From JAABQG01 sp963726365 (lineage in GTDB: Bacteria; Pseudomonadota; Gammaproteobacteria; Burkholderiales; Burkholderiaceae_C), in assembly GCA_963726365.1 (NCBI GenBank), contig CAVSCI010000009.1, positions 1 through 64,000 on the forward strand: a stretch of 64,000 nucleotides of DNA, read 5' to 3'. The translations under genes and the position numbers were made by a program. Of the stretch, positions 50,019-59,820 are shown in pieces; positions within the stretch are counted from its first letter, which is position 1, and each line of letters starts with the position of its first letter. Under the pieces are notes generated by a model. That model saw nothing but the letters and a program-made list of their open reading frames with translations. It searched no databases and had not been told where the DNA came from.

Positions 50019-51137
50019 GTGAGCGCCCCCTACACGCTGTACGGCTGGCATCTGTCGTATTTCACCGGCAAGGCCTTGTGCTACCTGCGCTACAAGCAGG
50101 CGCCGTTCGAGCACAAGGCCGTGGACATGTTCACGCTGATGCGGCGCATCAAGCGCAAGACGGGCGCCGCCGTGATGCCGGTCATGGTCACGCCCGAGGG
50201 CGAGTGGATCAACGACACCAGCCGGATCATCGACCACGTGGAAGCCCGCATCGCGGGCCGCTCGGTCCATCCGGCCACACCGGTGCAGCGCTTTGCCTCG
50301 TACCTGATGGAAGCCTGGGGCGATGAGTGGTGGATTCCGATGGCCATGCACACGCGCTGGACCTATCCCGAGAACTATGCCTTGTTCGAGCGCGAAGCCG
50401 GCAGCGCCCTGCTGCCGTTCCTGCCGGGGTTCGTTCAAAGGCGCGCGGTCAAGGTGGTGGCCGGGAAACTTCGCGGCATGCTGCATTCGGTGGGCGTGCG
50501 GCCCGGGCAGTTCGCGATGATGGATGCGTGGATGCGGGACATGCTCGACCTGCTGGACGCCCATTTCGCGCAGCACCGCTTCCTGTTCGGCGATCGTCCC
50601 ACGCTGGGCGACTTCGGTCTGGTCGGCAGCATGTACGGGCACCTCGGTCGGGACCCCTGGCCGGCGCGCGAACTGGTGGCGCCGCGCCGGCACCTGCGCG
50701 CCTGGATCGACCGCATGGCCGAGCCGTCCCACAGTGCGGCGAGCTTGCCTGCGCTGCTGGCGAACGACCAGATCGCGCCCACGCTGGCGCCGGTATTCCA
50801 GGCCATTGCACGGGAGTTCGTGCCGCTGCTCGAAGGCATCAACGCCCAGGTCAGGGCCAGGCTGGTGGACTGGCCGGCGGGCAAGGCCCTGCCACGCAGC
50901 CTGGCGGACGTGGAAGCTCCCATGGGCCAGGGGCTTTTACGCAGGGCCGCGATTCCCTACACCCTGTGGATGGCGCAGCGCACGCTGGACGTGTTCCGCA
51001 GCATGAATACGGTGGAGCAGGCGCAGGTGCGCGCCTGGCTGGCATCGGTCGGGGGCGAGCGCCTGCTGGCGCTGGACATCCCCCGGCTGCGCCTGCAAGG
51101 CGTGCGAGTGGCCTTGGATCGGGAGGCAATGCCATGA
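50019..51137 (+). CDS. long GST-fold protein (paralogue 2)
   Basis: 372 residues. The N-terminal thioredoxin-like domain reads TLYGWHLSYFTGKALCYLRY, then VMPVMVTPEGEWINDTSRII. A helical domain contains SYLMEAWGDEWWIPMAMHTR, matching DEWVTKAMFHYRW of the paralogue at 46505, and RFLFGDRPTLGDFGLVGSMY. A C-terminal extension of about 140 residues is again present. The two proteins are clearly diverged relatives of equal design, possibly a heterodimer. Its stop overlaps the DUF1254 start by ATGA. Confidence 0.85.
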   Translation: MSAPYTLYGWHLSYFTGKALCYLRYKQAPFEHKAVDMFTLMRRIKRKTGAAVMPVMVTPEGEWINDTSRIIDHVEARIAGRSVHPATPVQRFASYLMEAWGDEWWIPMAMHTRWTYPENYALFEREAGSALLPFLPGFVQRRAVKVVAGKLRGMLHSVGVRPGQFAMMDAWMRDMLDLLDAHFAQHRFLFGDRPTLGDFGLVGSMYGHLGRDPWPARELVAPRRHLRAWIDRMAEPSHSAASLPALLANDQIAPTLAPVFQAIAREFVPLLEGINAQVRARLVDWPAGKALPRSLADVEAPMGQGLLRRAAIPYTLWMAQRTLDVFRSMNTVEQAQVRAWLASVGGERLLALDIPRLRLQGVRVALDREAMP

Positions 51138-52525
51138 CCTCAAGCGCGCACCGGCTGCGGCGCCTCAAACGCGGGCTCCTCGCCTTCGGGCTCGGGGTGG
51201 CCGCGATCGCCGGGACGCTGTACATCAAGTCCGAGCAGATCGTGCTGGGTGCGGAAGCCTATATCTTTGGTTACCCGCTGGTGATGATGGACGTCACCCG
51301 TGTCAATGCGGGCCTGACGCTCGGACCCGAGAATCATCTTCGCCGGGTGCGCCAGTTTCCCGACAGCAGCTTCAAGGACGTGGTGCGCCCGAACGTGGAC
51401 ACGCTCTACACCACCGGCTTCATCGACATGGCCAAAGGCCCGTGGGTGTTCGAGATGGCGGCGAATGCCCAGCGCTACGAGGTGATGCCTTTCATGGACG
51501 GCTGGACCAACGTCTTTGCCACGCCGGGCACCCGCACCACCGGCACCGCTGGCGGCCGCTTCCTGCTGGCCGGGCACGACTGGCAGGGGCCCACGCCCGA
51601 TGGCCTGACGCTGCTGCGTTCGCCGACCCGGATCGTCTGGCTGATCGGGCGCACGCAGACCAACGGCGTGGCCGATTACCCGCTGGTGCACCGGCTGCAG
51701 GACGGCGTCACGCTGCGCTCGCTAGCGGCATGGAAAGAGGGGCGAAAAGCAATGGCCGAGGACGCAACGGCCTGGCAGCCCGCACCCGTGAAGCCCCTGC
51801 CGCCCATCGTCCAGATGCAGGCCCTGAGCGCCGAGGCGTTCTTCACCCGACTGGCCATGCTGATGGTGACCAATCCACCCGCAGCCGCCGACGCTCCGAT
51901 GATGGTCAAGCTCTCCCGAATCGGCATCACGCCGGGCCAGCCACCGGCCTGGGGCATGCTGGATCGCTGGAGCGTGAGTCTGGGGCGCTGGATCGCCGAC
52001 TGGACGGTCGCCAAAGAGTTGAAGAAGCCGCGCGACCTGGTGAACGGCTGGTCGACCCCGCCGGCCATCCTCGGCAACTACGGGACCTTCTACAACACGC
52101 GGGCGGTGGTGGCCATGGTCGGGCTCGGGGCCAATTTGCCGGCCGATGCGACCTACCCGAATACCCGCGTCGATGCCAGCGGCGAGCCGCTCAGCGGGAG
52201 CCGCCGCTACCGCCTGCATTTCAAGGCCGGTGAGTTGCCCCCCGTGCATGCGTTCTGGTCGGTCACGGCCTATGGACCCGACGATTTCCTGATGGCCAAC
52301 CCGATCCACCGTTATGCCCTGGGCGATCGTGACTCGCTGGTCCTCAACACCGACGGATCGCTGGACCTGATCGTGCAGTCCGATCCGCCGAAGGACAACG
52401 GGAAAAGCAACTGGGTTCCCGTGAAGGCCGGCGAACCCTTCCTCCTGAACGCGCGCCTGTACTGGCCCAAGCCGCAGGCGCTGAATGGCAGCTGGGCCAT
52501 GCCGGCCGTCGAGCGCCTCGACTGA
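51134..52525 (+). CDS. DUF1254/DUF1214 protein, membrane-anchored
   Basis: 463 residues from the ATG at 51134. A basic N-terminus and a hydrophobic segment (GLLAFGLGVAAIAGTLYIKS) direct it to the membrane or periplasm. The DUF1254 core is clear: AEAYIFGYPLVMMDVTRVNA, SSFKDVVRPNVDTLYTTGFI, and RYEVMPFMDGWTNVFATPGT. DUF1214 follows with AFWSVTAYGPDDFLMANPIH and DGSLDLIVQSDPP, ending FLLNARLYWPKPQALNGSW. The biochemical role of the family is unsettled. It is translationally coupled to the second GST-fold protein. Another family member is at 5704-7248. Confidence 0.92.
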   Translation: MTSSAHRLRRLKRGLLAFGLGVAAIAGTLYIKSEQIVLGAEAYIFGYPLVMMDVTRVNAGLTLGPENHLRRVRQFPDSSFKDVVRPNVDTLYTTGFIDMAKGPWVFEMAANAQRYEVMPFMDGWTNVFATPGTRTTGTAGGRFLLAGHDWQGPTPDGLTLLRSPTRIVWLIGRTQTNGVADYPLVHRLQDGVTLRSLAAWKEGRKAMAEDATAWQPAPVKPLPPIVQMQALSAEAFFTRLAMLMVTNPPAAADAPMMVKLSRIGITPGQPPAWGMLDRWSVSLGRWIADWTVAKELKKPRDLVNGWSTPPAILGNYGTFYNTRAVVAMVGLGANLPADATYPNTRVDASGEPLSGSRRYRLHFKAGELPPVHAFWSVTAYGPDDFLMANPIHRYALGDRDSLVLNTDGSLDLIVQSDPPKDNGKSNWVPVKAGEPFLLNARLYWPKPQALNGSWAMPAVERLD

Positions 52526-52566
52526 CGACCCTGGCGCACCCCCGACTCACCGAAGAAAGCCAGACC

Positions 52567-54003
52567 ATGCATGCTCTCAGCCCGACAGATTCCGCCTTCC
52601 TGTGGATGGAAACCCGCAACCAGCCCATGCATGTCGCGGGCCTCAACATCTACAGTCCGCCGCCGGGAGCCGGGCCCCATTTCGTCAGCAAGCTGCTGGC
52701 CGGCTGGGGCCGGCATCTTTCAGCGCTGCCGCCCTTCAACCAGCGCCCGGTCTTGCGCATGGGGCTCTGGTACTGGGAGGACGACACGGAGTTTGAGCTG
52801 GACTACCACCTGCGCCACCTGGCCCTGCCGCACCCTGGACGCATCCGGGAACTGCTGGCCATGATCTCGCGCCTGCATGGCAACCTGCTGGATCGCAACC
52901 GCCCGCTGTGGGAGGCCTACGTCATCGAGGGGCTGCCGCAGGGCCGGTTCGCGACCTACACCAAGATTCATCACGCCCTCGTGGACGGCGTGACGGGGGC
53001 CAGGATCATGGCCGAGTCCCTGGCGCGCACGGCGGAAGAAGACAAGCCACCGGTGTGGGCGCAGGCCTATTCCCGTCACCCCACCGTTCGGCGCGAGGCG
53101 CCGGCGAAGGGCTTGATCGAGCAACTCGCAAGCGCCGCCCGCGCGGGCCGCGATATCCTGCCCGGCGTGGCCAGCGGACTGTGGGATATCGTTCGCGCCG
53201 GCGAGCCGGACAGCGCCAACGCCTTGCCCTTCGATGCGCCACCCACCCCTTTCAATGTCGAGATCTCGGGCTCACGGCGATTTGCGGCCCAGTCCTATTC
53301 GCTGGCGCGCCTGAAGCGCATCGGCGAGGCGGCCGGGGCCACGGTCAATGACGTCACGCTGGCCATTTGCGCGGGTGCCTTGCGCAAGTACCTGGAAGTG
53401 CAGAAAGCGCTGCCCCGTAAACCGTTGATCGCCATGGTGCCGGTCTCCCTGCACGGCGAGACGGAGGCCGGCGGAAACCAGGTGTCCCTGCTGCTGGCCA
53501 ATCTGGCGACCCACCTGCGCGATCCGCTCAAACGGCTGCAGCGCATCGTGCAGTCCACCACCCAGGCCAAGGAGCGCCTGAAGGCGATGCCACGGCTGCA
53601 GAAGATGGCACACGGCATCACCTCGATCTCGCCTATGGGCGCGGGGATGGTGATGGGCATTTCGAAGCAGCGCCCGGGTTTCAACGTCGTGATCTCCAAT
53701 GTGCCCGGGCCCAGGCATACCCTGTATCTCAACGGGGCCCGGCTGGACGAGGTGTACCCCGTGTCGATTCCCACCCACTATCTCGCGCTGAACATCACGA
53801 TCAGCGGCTATGGCGACAACCTGGGCTTTGGCTACATTGCCTGCCGCAGGTCCGTGCCGGCGCTGCAGCGCATGCTGGACTACACCGATGAGGCTATCCT
53901 CGAACTCGAACACGCCCTGGCGGACAAGCTGAAGCCTGCAAAGGCAGCGCCCGCCAAAGCCCCCGTGCGCAAGCGCACGACGGTCAGCCGGGCCCGGAAA
54001 TAG
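52567..54003 (+). CDS. wax ester synthase / diacylglycerol acyltransferase-family protein
   Basis: 478 residues. The WS/DGAT active site HHALVDG occurs at residues 135-141 (TYTKIHHALVDGVTGARIMA). The ending motif NVPGP is in NVVISNVPGPRHTLYLNGAR, and NLLDRNRPLWEAYVIEGLP and ALNITISGYGDNLGFGYIAC are typical. These enzymes transfer an acyl group from acyl-CoA to an alcohol or diacylglycerol, making wax esters or storage lipid at the inner membrane. The C-terminal tail is Lys/Ala-rich. It is 41 bases after the DUF1254 gene and appears to end the first transcriptional block, as 241 non-coding bases follow. Confidence 0.93.
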   Translation: MHALSPTDSAFLWMETRNQPMHVAGLNIYSPPPGAGPHFVSKLLAGWGRHLSALPPFNQRPVLRMGLWYWEDDTEFELDYHLRHLALPHPGRIRELLAMISRLHGNLLDRNRPLWEAYVIEGLPQGRFATYTKIHHALVDGVTGARIMAESLARTAEEDKPPVWAQAYSRHPTVRREAPAKGLIEQLASAARAGRDILPGVASGLWDIVRAGEPDSANALPFDAPPTPFNVEISGSRRFAAQSYSLARLKRIGEAAGATVNDVTLAICAGALRKYLEVQKALPRKPLIAMVPVSLHGETEAGGNQVSLLLANLATHLRDPLKRLQRIVQSTTQAKERLKAMPRLQKMAHGITSISPMGAGMVMGISKQRPGFNVVISNVPGPRHTLYLNGARLDEVYPVSIPTHYLALNITISGYGDNLGFGYIACRRSVPALQRMLDYTDEAILELEHALADKLKPAKAAPAKAPVRKRTTVSRARK

Positions 54004-54244
54004 CGGGGCCTTTCAGAGGCCGTTCCGAAGTCTTCTATCTTCACTGCGGGTTAGACACAGGCCCCTAAAACCGGCGCCCGCGATGGGCGGGACACGACGT
54101 ATGCTTCAAAGGCACCGGCCACGCGCCGTACCCACGCGTTCGGGTGAACGCCAACATCCTCCCATCCTGCCGATCCTGCATTTCTTCAAACACTACACCT
54201 GGCTCCACGCGACAGCGTGATGGCCGATGCACCGGAACCTGACC

Positions 54245-55654
54245 ATGACCGATTCTTACCTCGACTTTGCCAATTCCCCCGTGGGCGCCCGTCTGGCCAA
54301 CGCCCTCGGCCTTCCCAAACCCCTGAAGTTGGAGCGTTACAAGCCGGGCCAGCCCGTGATCAAGGGGTCGGTGCTGCTCGGTGGTGCCGGCGACCCGCAG
54401 ATGCTCGGCGTGCTCGCACCGATGTTCAAGGCGATGGGCGCGCAGACCGTGGCCCACGCCCAGTTGCCGCAGTGGATGCCGCTGGCCAACAAGGCCGGCC
54501 TCATGACCGGCCGCTGGGGTGTCGACGGCAAGCCCGGCGAGAAGGTCAAAGCTCTGGTGTTCGACGCGACCGGCATGGACGACAGCACGCAGTCTGAAGC
54601 CCTGTACACCTTCTTTCACGATGCCGCGCGCTCGGTGCTGCCCTGCGGCCGCGTGGTCGTCATCGGCCGTCCGCCCGAGGCCTGCGCGAGCCCACGCAAG
54701 GCCACCGTGCAGCGCGCGCTGGAAGGGCTGACCCGTTCGCTGGCCAAGGAACTCAAGAAGGCCATCGGGGTGCAGCTGGTGTATGTCGCCGAGGGCGCCG
54801 AGGCCCAGGTCGAATCGACGCTGCGTTTCCTGCTATCGCCGCGCTCGGCCTATGTGTCGGCGCAGGTGATCCGCATCGGGGCACCGGTGGGTGATGGCGC
54901 CGCGCCCGCCGACTGGAACCAGCCTCTGGCGGGCAAGAAGGTGCTGGTGACCGGCGCATCGCGCGGTATCGGGGCCTCGATTGCCGAAGTCATGGCGCGC
55001 GAAGGCGCCACCGTGATCTGCCTGGACGTGCCCCAGGCACAGGCGGGGCTGGACGAGGTTGCCGCGAAGGTGAAGGGCAGTGCCTTGGCGCTGGACATCG
55101 GAGCCGCCGAGGCGCCGCAGGCCCTGGTCGATGCCGCCCTGGCCGATGGCGGCTGGGACGTGGTGGTGCACAACGCCGGCATCACGCGCGACAAGACCAT
55201 CGCCAACATGAAAGAACATTTCTGGCAGATGGTGGTCAACGTCAACCTCTCCACCCAGGAGCGCATCAACGACGCGCTGGTGGCGTCCGGCGCCTTGAAG
55301 TCCGGCGGCCGCATCGTCTGCGTGTCGTCCATCTCCGGCATTGCCGGCAACCTGGGGCAGACCAACTACGCCTTCTCCAAGGCCGGCGTGGTGGGCATGG
55401 TGCAAAGCCATGCGCCGGTGTTTGCGAAGAAGGGCATCACCATCAATGCGGTCGCACCGGGGTTCATCGAGACCCAGATGACGGCTGCGGTGCCGTTCGC
55501 CATCCGTGAAGCCGGGCGCCGCATGAACTCGATGAGCCAGGGGGGCTTGCCGGTGGACGTGGCCGAGGCCATTGGCTGGTTTGCTTCGCCGGCTTCCGCG
55601 GGCATCACCGGCAACGTGGTGCGGGTCTGCGGCCAGAGCATCATGGGGGCGTGA
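54245..55654 (+). CDS. long FabG-like 3-oxoacyl reductase
   Basis: 469 residues from the ATG at 54245. The C-terminal 240 residues are an SDR: KVLVTGASRGIGASIAEVMA, VVVHNAGITRDKTIANMKEH, Ser in VCVSSISGIAGNLGQTNYAF with Tyr-x3-Lys, and NAVAPGFIETQMTAAVPF. The N-terminal 200 residues are a second, flavodoxin-like non-catalytic Rossmann domain, the layout of high-molecular-weight FabG4. Such enzymes interconvert 3-oxoacyl- and 3-hydroxyacyl-CoA. It is the first gene of the beta-oxidation-like block. A longer frame from 54227 is less likely; GGAAC before the ATG is a modest binding site. Confidence 0.92.
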   Translation: MTDSYLDFANSPVGARLANALGLPKPLKLERYKPGQPVIKGSVLLGGAGDPQMLGVLAPMFKAMGAQTVAHAQLPQWMPLANKAGLMTGRWGVDGKPGEKVKALVFDATGMDDSTQSEALYTFFHDAARSVLPCGRVVVIGRPPEACASPRKATVQRALEGLTRSLAKELKKAIGVQLVYVAEGAEAQVESTLRFLLSPRSAYVSAQVIRIGAPVGDGAAPADWNQPLAGKKVLVTGASRGIGASIAEVMAREGATVICLDVPQAQAGLDEVAAKVKGSALALDIGAAEAPQALVDAALADGGWDVVVHNAGITRDKTIANMKEHFWQMVVNVNLSTQERINDALVASGALKSGGRIVCVSSISGIAGNLGQTNYAFSKAGVVGMVQSHAPVFAKKGITINAVAPGFIETQMTAAVPFAIREAGRRMNSMSQGGLPVDVAEAIGWFASPASAGITGNVVRVCGQSIMGA

Positions 55655-56565
55655 TGGCGACAAGAAGAAAACCCGCGATGACCACTATCGAAATCACCAC
55701 GCCCAGGCACGCGGCGCAACTCTACGCCGGGGCGCTGCTGTCCAGCCGCAAGCGCCCTGGCGCGGTCAAGTCACTCAAGGCCGTGACCTTTGTGCGGCCC
55801 GAGGTCAAACTGGATGCGACGGAAGTCGCCGCCTATGCCAAGGTGTGCGGCTTCAGGCCCGAGGCGGGCGTGCCGCTGCTCTACCCGCAGATGCTGACCT
55901 TCCCACTGGCCATGGAGTTCTTTGCCTCTGAGTACTGCCCGTGGCCGGCCATGGGCACCGTGCATCTGGCCAACCGCGTCCGCCAGCATCACCAGCTCAA
56001 CGTCGGCGACGTGCTGCGGGTGGAAATGCGCACCGGCGAACTGCTGGCGCACGAAAAGGGACAGGTCTTCACGCTCGAATTCGCCATTTCCCGAGACGGT
56101 GAGCTGGTGTGGGACGGCACGATGACGGCCCTGCGGATCGGGGTGAAGGACCCGGTTGGCAAACCCTATGCCAGCGCCTTGACCGCTGACGTGGACTTGT
56201 CCTGCCAGGCCACCTTCAGCGCGCCCGCCGACATCGGCCGCCGCTATGGCCTGGTCTCTGGCGACATGAACCCGATTCACCTCAGCGCCCCGTCCGCCAG
56301 GCTGTTCGGCTTCAGGCAGGCCATCGCCCACGGCCTGTGGACGAAGGCGCGCGCGCTGGCGGCCATGCTGCCGAACCAGCCGCTGGCACAGGCCGAAGTC
56401 GTGGTCGAGTTCAAGACACCGCTGTACCTGCCGGGCCGCGCCTCGCTGTGGGCGACCCGGCGGGTTTCGGGCCCGCAGCCCCACAACGCACTTTTTGAAG
56501 TCCGCAATGCCAAGGGCGACAAACCCCACCTGCGCGCGCAGCTGGGCTACACCGTCGCCGCCTGA
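55654..56565 (+). CDS. MaoC-family acyl-CoA hydratase
   Basis: 303 residues from the ATG at 55654, just after the reductase stop (TGATG). It is a double hot-dog protein. The C-terminal half has the hydratase-2 motif YGLVSGDMNPIHLSAPSARL, with catalytic Asp and His, followed by FGFRQAIAHGLWTKARALAA. The N-terminal half (LLYPQMLTFPLAMEFFASEY, AMGTVHLANRVRQHHQLNVG) is a degenerate repeat. It hydrates 2-enoyl-CoA to 3-hydroxyacyl-CoA. ATG codons at 55678 or a GTG at 55651 are other possible starts. Direct coupling with the FabG-like reductase suggests consecutive steps. Confidence 0.9.
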   Translation: MATRRKPAMTTIEITTPRHAAQLYAGALLSSRKRPGAVKSLKAVTFVRPEVKLDATEVAAYAKVCGFRPEAGVPLLYPQMLTFPLAMEFFASEYCPWPAMGTVHLANRVRQHHQLNVGDVLRVEMRTGELLAHEKGQVFTLEFAISRDGELVWDGTMTALRIGVKDPVGKPYASALTADVDLSCQATFSAPADIGRRYGLVSGDMNPIHLSAPSARLFGFRQAIAHGLWTKARALAAMLPNQPLAQAEVVVEFKTPLYLPGRASLWATRRVSGPQPHNALFEVRNAKGDKPHLRAQLGYTVAA

Positions 56566-56594
56566 ACCCTCCCGACCCAACACGAAAGCACACC

Positions 56595-57910
56595 ATGACC
56601 TCATCCAAAGTTGAAACTCCCGCCACCGTTCGTCGCGTGGCCATTCTGGGCGGCAACCGCATTCCCTTTGCCCGCTCCAACACCGTGTACGCCACCGCCT
56701 CCAACCAGGAGATGCTCACGGCCACAATCCAGGGGCTGGTGGACCGTTTCAACCTGCACGGCGAGCGCCTGGGCGACGTGGTCGGCGGCGCCGTGATGAA
56801 GCATTCGCGCGACTTCAACCTGGTGCGCGAGTCGGTGCTGTCCACCACGCTGTCGCGCGACACCCCGGCGTTCGACATCCAGCAGGCCTGCGGCACGGGT
56901 CTGGAGGCGGCCATGCTGGTCGCCAACAAGATTGCCCTGGGCCACATCGATTGCGGCATTGCTGGCGGCGTGGACACCACGTCGGATGCGCCGGTCGGCC
57001 TGAACGAGAAGCTGCGCAAGATCCTGCTGGAGGCCAGCCGCGCCAAGACCACCGTGCAGCGCCTGACGGCACTGGCCAAGGTGCGCCCCGCCATGCTGGT
57101 GCAGCCGGCCCTGCCACGCAACGGCGAGCCGCGCACCGGCCTGTCGATGGGCGAGCATGCCGAACAGATGGCCGCCGAATGGGACATCAGCCGCGAGGAC
57201 CAGGACGAACTGGCGCTCAAGAGCCACCAGAACCTGGCGCGCGCCTATGAAGCCGGGTTCTTCAACGACCTGATGACGCCGTTCAAGGGCGTGGCCCGGG
57301 ACAACAACCTGCGCGCCGACCTCAGCATCGAGAAGCTGCGCAGCCTCAAGCCCTGCTTCGACAAGAAGGTGCGCCCTGAGCAGGGCACGCTGACCCCCGG
57401 CAACTCCACGCCGCTGACGGATGGCGCCTCGGCCGTGCTGCTGGCCAGCGAGGACTGGGCCGCCGCGCGCGGAACCTGCCGGTGCTGGCCTACCTGACAT
57501 TCAGCGAGGTGGCCGCCGTGGACTTCTTCGACGCGAAGGAAGGCCTGCTGATGGCGCCGGCCTACGCCGTGCCGCGCATGCTGGCGCGTGCCGGCCTGAA
57601 GCTGCAGGACTTCGACTACTACGAAATCCATGAAGCCTTTGCCGCACAGGTGCTGTGCACGCTCAAGGCCTGGGAAGACAAGACCTTCTGCAAGGAAAAG
57701 CTGGGTCTGGACAAGCCCCTGGGCAAGATCAACCGCAGCAAGCTCAACGTCAACGGCAGTTCGCTGGCGGCCGGTCACCCATTTGCCGCCACCGGCGGGC
57801 GCATCGTGGCCACGCTGGCCAAGATGCTGGCGCAAAAAGGCGCCGGCCGCGGCCTCATCTCCATCTGCGCTGCCGGCGGGCAGGGTGTGGTTGCCATCGT
57901 CGAGCGCTGA
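56595..57910 (+). pseudogene. acetyl-CoA acyltransferase (thiolase, FadI-like), frameshifted
   Basis: The first frame (56595-57497) gives RRVAILGGNRIPFARSNTVY, catalytic Cys99 in FDIQQACGTGLEAAMLVANK, GGVDTTSDAP and LTPGNSTPLTDGASAVLLAS. It then runs out at AAARGTCRCWPT. The remainder, LPVLAYLTFSEVAAVDFFDA with His in YYEIHEAFAAQ, NVNGSSLAAGHPFAATGGRI and CAAGGQGV, continues in the next frame to 57910. One missing base at about 57470 (CGCGGAAC, expected CGCGGCAAC) accounts for it. Repaired length is 438 residues, normal for FadI. It cleaves 3-oxoacyl-CoA. All catalytic residues are kept, so this may be a sequencing error. Confidence 0.88.
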
Positions 57911-57936
57911 TCGTCACGTCACCGGAGACCCTTACC

Positions 57937-59760
57937 ATGACCCAATACAAAGCCCCCCTGCGCGACATGCGCTTTCTGATGAACGAAGTGCTGGACTACC
58001 CCGCACACTACGCCAGCCTGCCCAACGGCAAGGACGCCGACCCCGAAATGGTCGATGCGATTCTGGATGGCGCCGCCCAGCTGTGCGAAGACGTGCTGGC
58101 CCCCCTGAACCACTCCGGCGACATCGAGGGCTGCCACTTTGATAACGGCGCGGTCACCACGCCCAAGGGCTTCAAGGAGGCCTACCGGCAGTTCGTCGAG
58201 GGCGGCTGGCAAGGGCTGTCTTTCCCCACCGAGTTCGGCGGCCAGGGCCTGCCCATGTCGCTGAACCTGTTCAAGTCGGAAATGATGGGCACGGCCAACT
58301 GGTCGTTCGCCATGTACCCCGGCCTGAGCGTGGGCTGCATCAACACCCTCATGCAGTACGGCTCGAAGAAGCAGAAGGCGCAGTACATCCCCAGGCTCGT
58401 ATCCGGAGAATGGGCGGGCACCATGTGCCTGACCGAGCCCCAGTGCGGCACCGACCTGGCACAGGTCAAGACCCGGGCCGTGCCCCAGAAGGGCGGCAGC
58501 TACAAGATCACCGGCACCAAGATCTTCATCTCCGCCGGTGAGCACGACCTGACCGAGAACATCGTGCACATCGTGCTGGCGCGCCTGCCGGACGCGCCGG
58601 AAGGGACACGGGGCATCTCGCTGTTCGTCGTGCCCAAGTTCAAGGTCAAGGCCGACGGGACACTGGGCGAGCGCAACGCCGTGAACTGCGGCTCGATCGA
58701 GCACAAGATGGGCATCCGCGCCTCAAGCACCGCCGTGCTGAACTTCGACGAAGCCGAGGGCTTCATGGTGTTCGAACCCAACCGCGGCCTGGAAGCCATG
58801 TTCACCTTCATGAACACCGCCCGTCTGGGCACCGCCGTGCAAGGGGTTTGCCATGCCGAGGCCGCGTTCCAGGGCGCGCTGCCCTACGCCAAAGACCGTC
58901 GCTCCATGCGCGCACTCTCCGGCAAGAAAGATCCTGGGAGCAAGGCCGACGCGCTGATCTGGCACCCCGACGTGCGGCGCATGCTGCTCACACAGAAGGC
59001 CATCGCCGAAGGCGGCCGCGCCATGATTTACGACGCGCTCAAAATCGGTGACCACATGTTCAACGCATCCGCTGCCGGTGACACGGAGGGCTACAAGGCC
59101 TATGACAGCAAGCTCGGGTTCTACACCCCCATCCTCAAGGGCTTCCTGACCGAGATGGGCCTGGAAGCGGCCAATCTGGGCGTGCAGGTGTTCGGTGGCC
59201 ATGGCTACATCAAGGAACATGGCATGGAGCAGATCGTGCGCGACGCGCGCATCTCCACCCTGTACGAAGGCACCACCGGCATCCAGGCGCTCGACCTGCT
59301 GGGCCGCAAGGTGCTGATGGGCTCCAAAGGCAAGTGTGTGCGTGAGTTCACCCTGGAAATGGTCAGGTTCGCCCGCCCCTACCTGCTCAAGCGCACGCCG
59401 CTGGGCGCCATGGCGCGCAACCTGGCCGCCCGCGCCGCCGAATGGAACGTGTTGACCACCGCCATCATGTTGCGCGCACCCAAAGACCGCGAGGTGGTGG
59501 GCGCCGCCAGCGTGGACTACCTGATGTACTCCGGCTTTGTGATGATGGGCTACTACTGGGCCGTGCAGGCCGCCAAGGCCGAGGAACTGCTGGCCAGCGG
59601 TGCGGGCAAGGAGTCGCAAGACTTCTACCGATCCAAGGTCCAGACGGCCGAGTTCTACTTCGAGCGCCTGATGCCCCGCGCCAATTCCCACCGCACCGGT
59701 GCGCTGGCGCCCACCCGGTCGGTCATGCAATTGAACAACGAGCACTTCGCCTTCGCCTAG
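57937..59760 (+). CDS. acyl-CoA dehydrogenase, long C-terminal type
   Basis: 607 residues from the ATG at 57937. An N-terminal helical extension (PLRDMRFLMNEVLDYPAHYA) of the AcylCoA_DH_N type precedes the FAD-binding middle domain: GTMCLTEPQCGTDLAQVKTR, YKITGTKIFISAGEHDLTEN. The catalytic-base region lies in IVRDARISTLYEGTTGIQAL, where YEGT is typical. A C-terminal extension (VDYLMYSGFVMMGYYWAVQA) matches AcylCoA_dehyd_C. It introduces a 2,3-double bond in acyl-CoA. It follows the thiolase by 26 bases and completes the cycle with the reductase and hydratase. The frame is open upstream to 57655, but that part overlaps the thiolase. Confidence 0.94.
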   Translation: MTQYKAPLRDMRFLMNEVLDYPAHYASLPNGKDADPEMVDAILDGAAQLCEDVLAPLNHSGDIEGCHFDNGAVTTPKGFKEAYRQFVEGGWQGLSFPTEFGGQGLPMSLNLFKSEMMGTANWSFAMYPGLSVGCINTLMQYGSKKQKAQYIPRLVSGEWAGTMCLTEPQCGTDLAQVKTRAVPQKGGSYKITGTKIFISAGEHDLTENIVHIVLARLPDAPEGTRGISLFVVPKFKVKADGTLGERNAVNCGSIEHKMGIRASSTAVLNFDEAEGFMVFEPNRGLEAMFTFMNTARLGTAVQGVCHAEAAFQGALPYAKDRRSMRALSGKKDPGSKADALIWHPDVRRMLLTQKAIAEGGRAMIYDALKIGDHMFNASAAGDTEGYKAYDSKLGFYTPILKGFLTEMGLEAANLGVQVFGGHGYIKEHGMEQIVRDARISTLYEGTTGIQALDLLGRKVLMGSKGKCVREFTLEMVRFARPYLLKRTPLGAMARNLAARAAEWNVLTTAIMLRAPKDREVVGAASVDYLMYSGFVMMGYYWAVQAAKAEELLASGAGKESQDFYRSKVQTAEFYFERLMPRANSHRTGALAPTRSVMQLNNEHFAFA

Positions 59761-59820
59761 GCCCGGAGCCGCATGGGGGTGCCGGTTCTGCCGGCGACAT
59801 CGGCTGATGCTTTGCCGGTG

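Noticed and set aside
54004..54244. GGCCT...AGGCC hairpin after the WS/DGAT gene as an intrinsic terminator
   Set aside because: Arms are only five bases and no T-run follows, so a terminator cannot be claimed.
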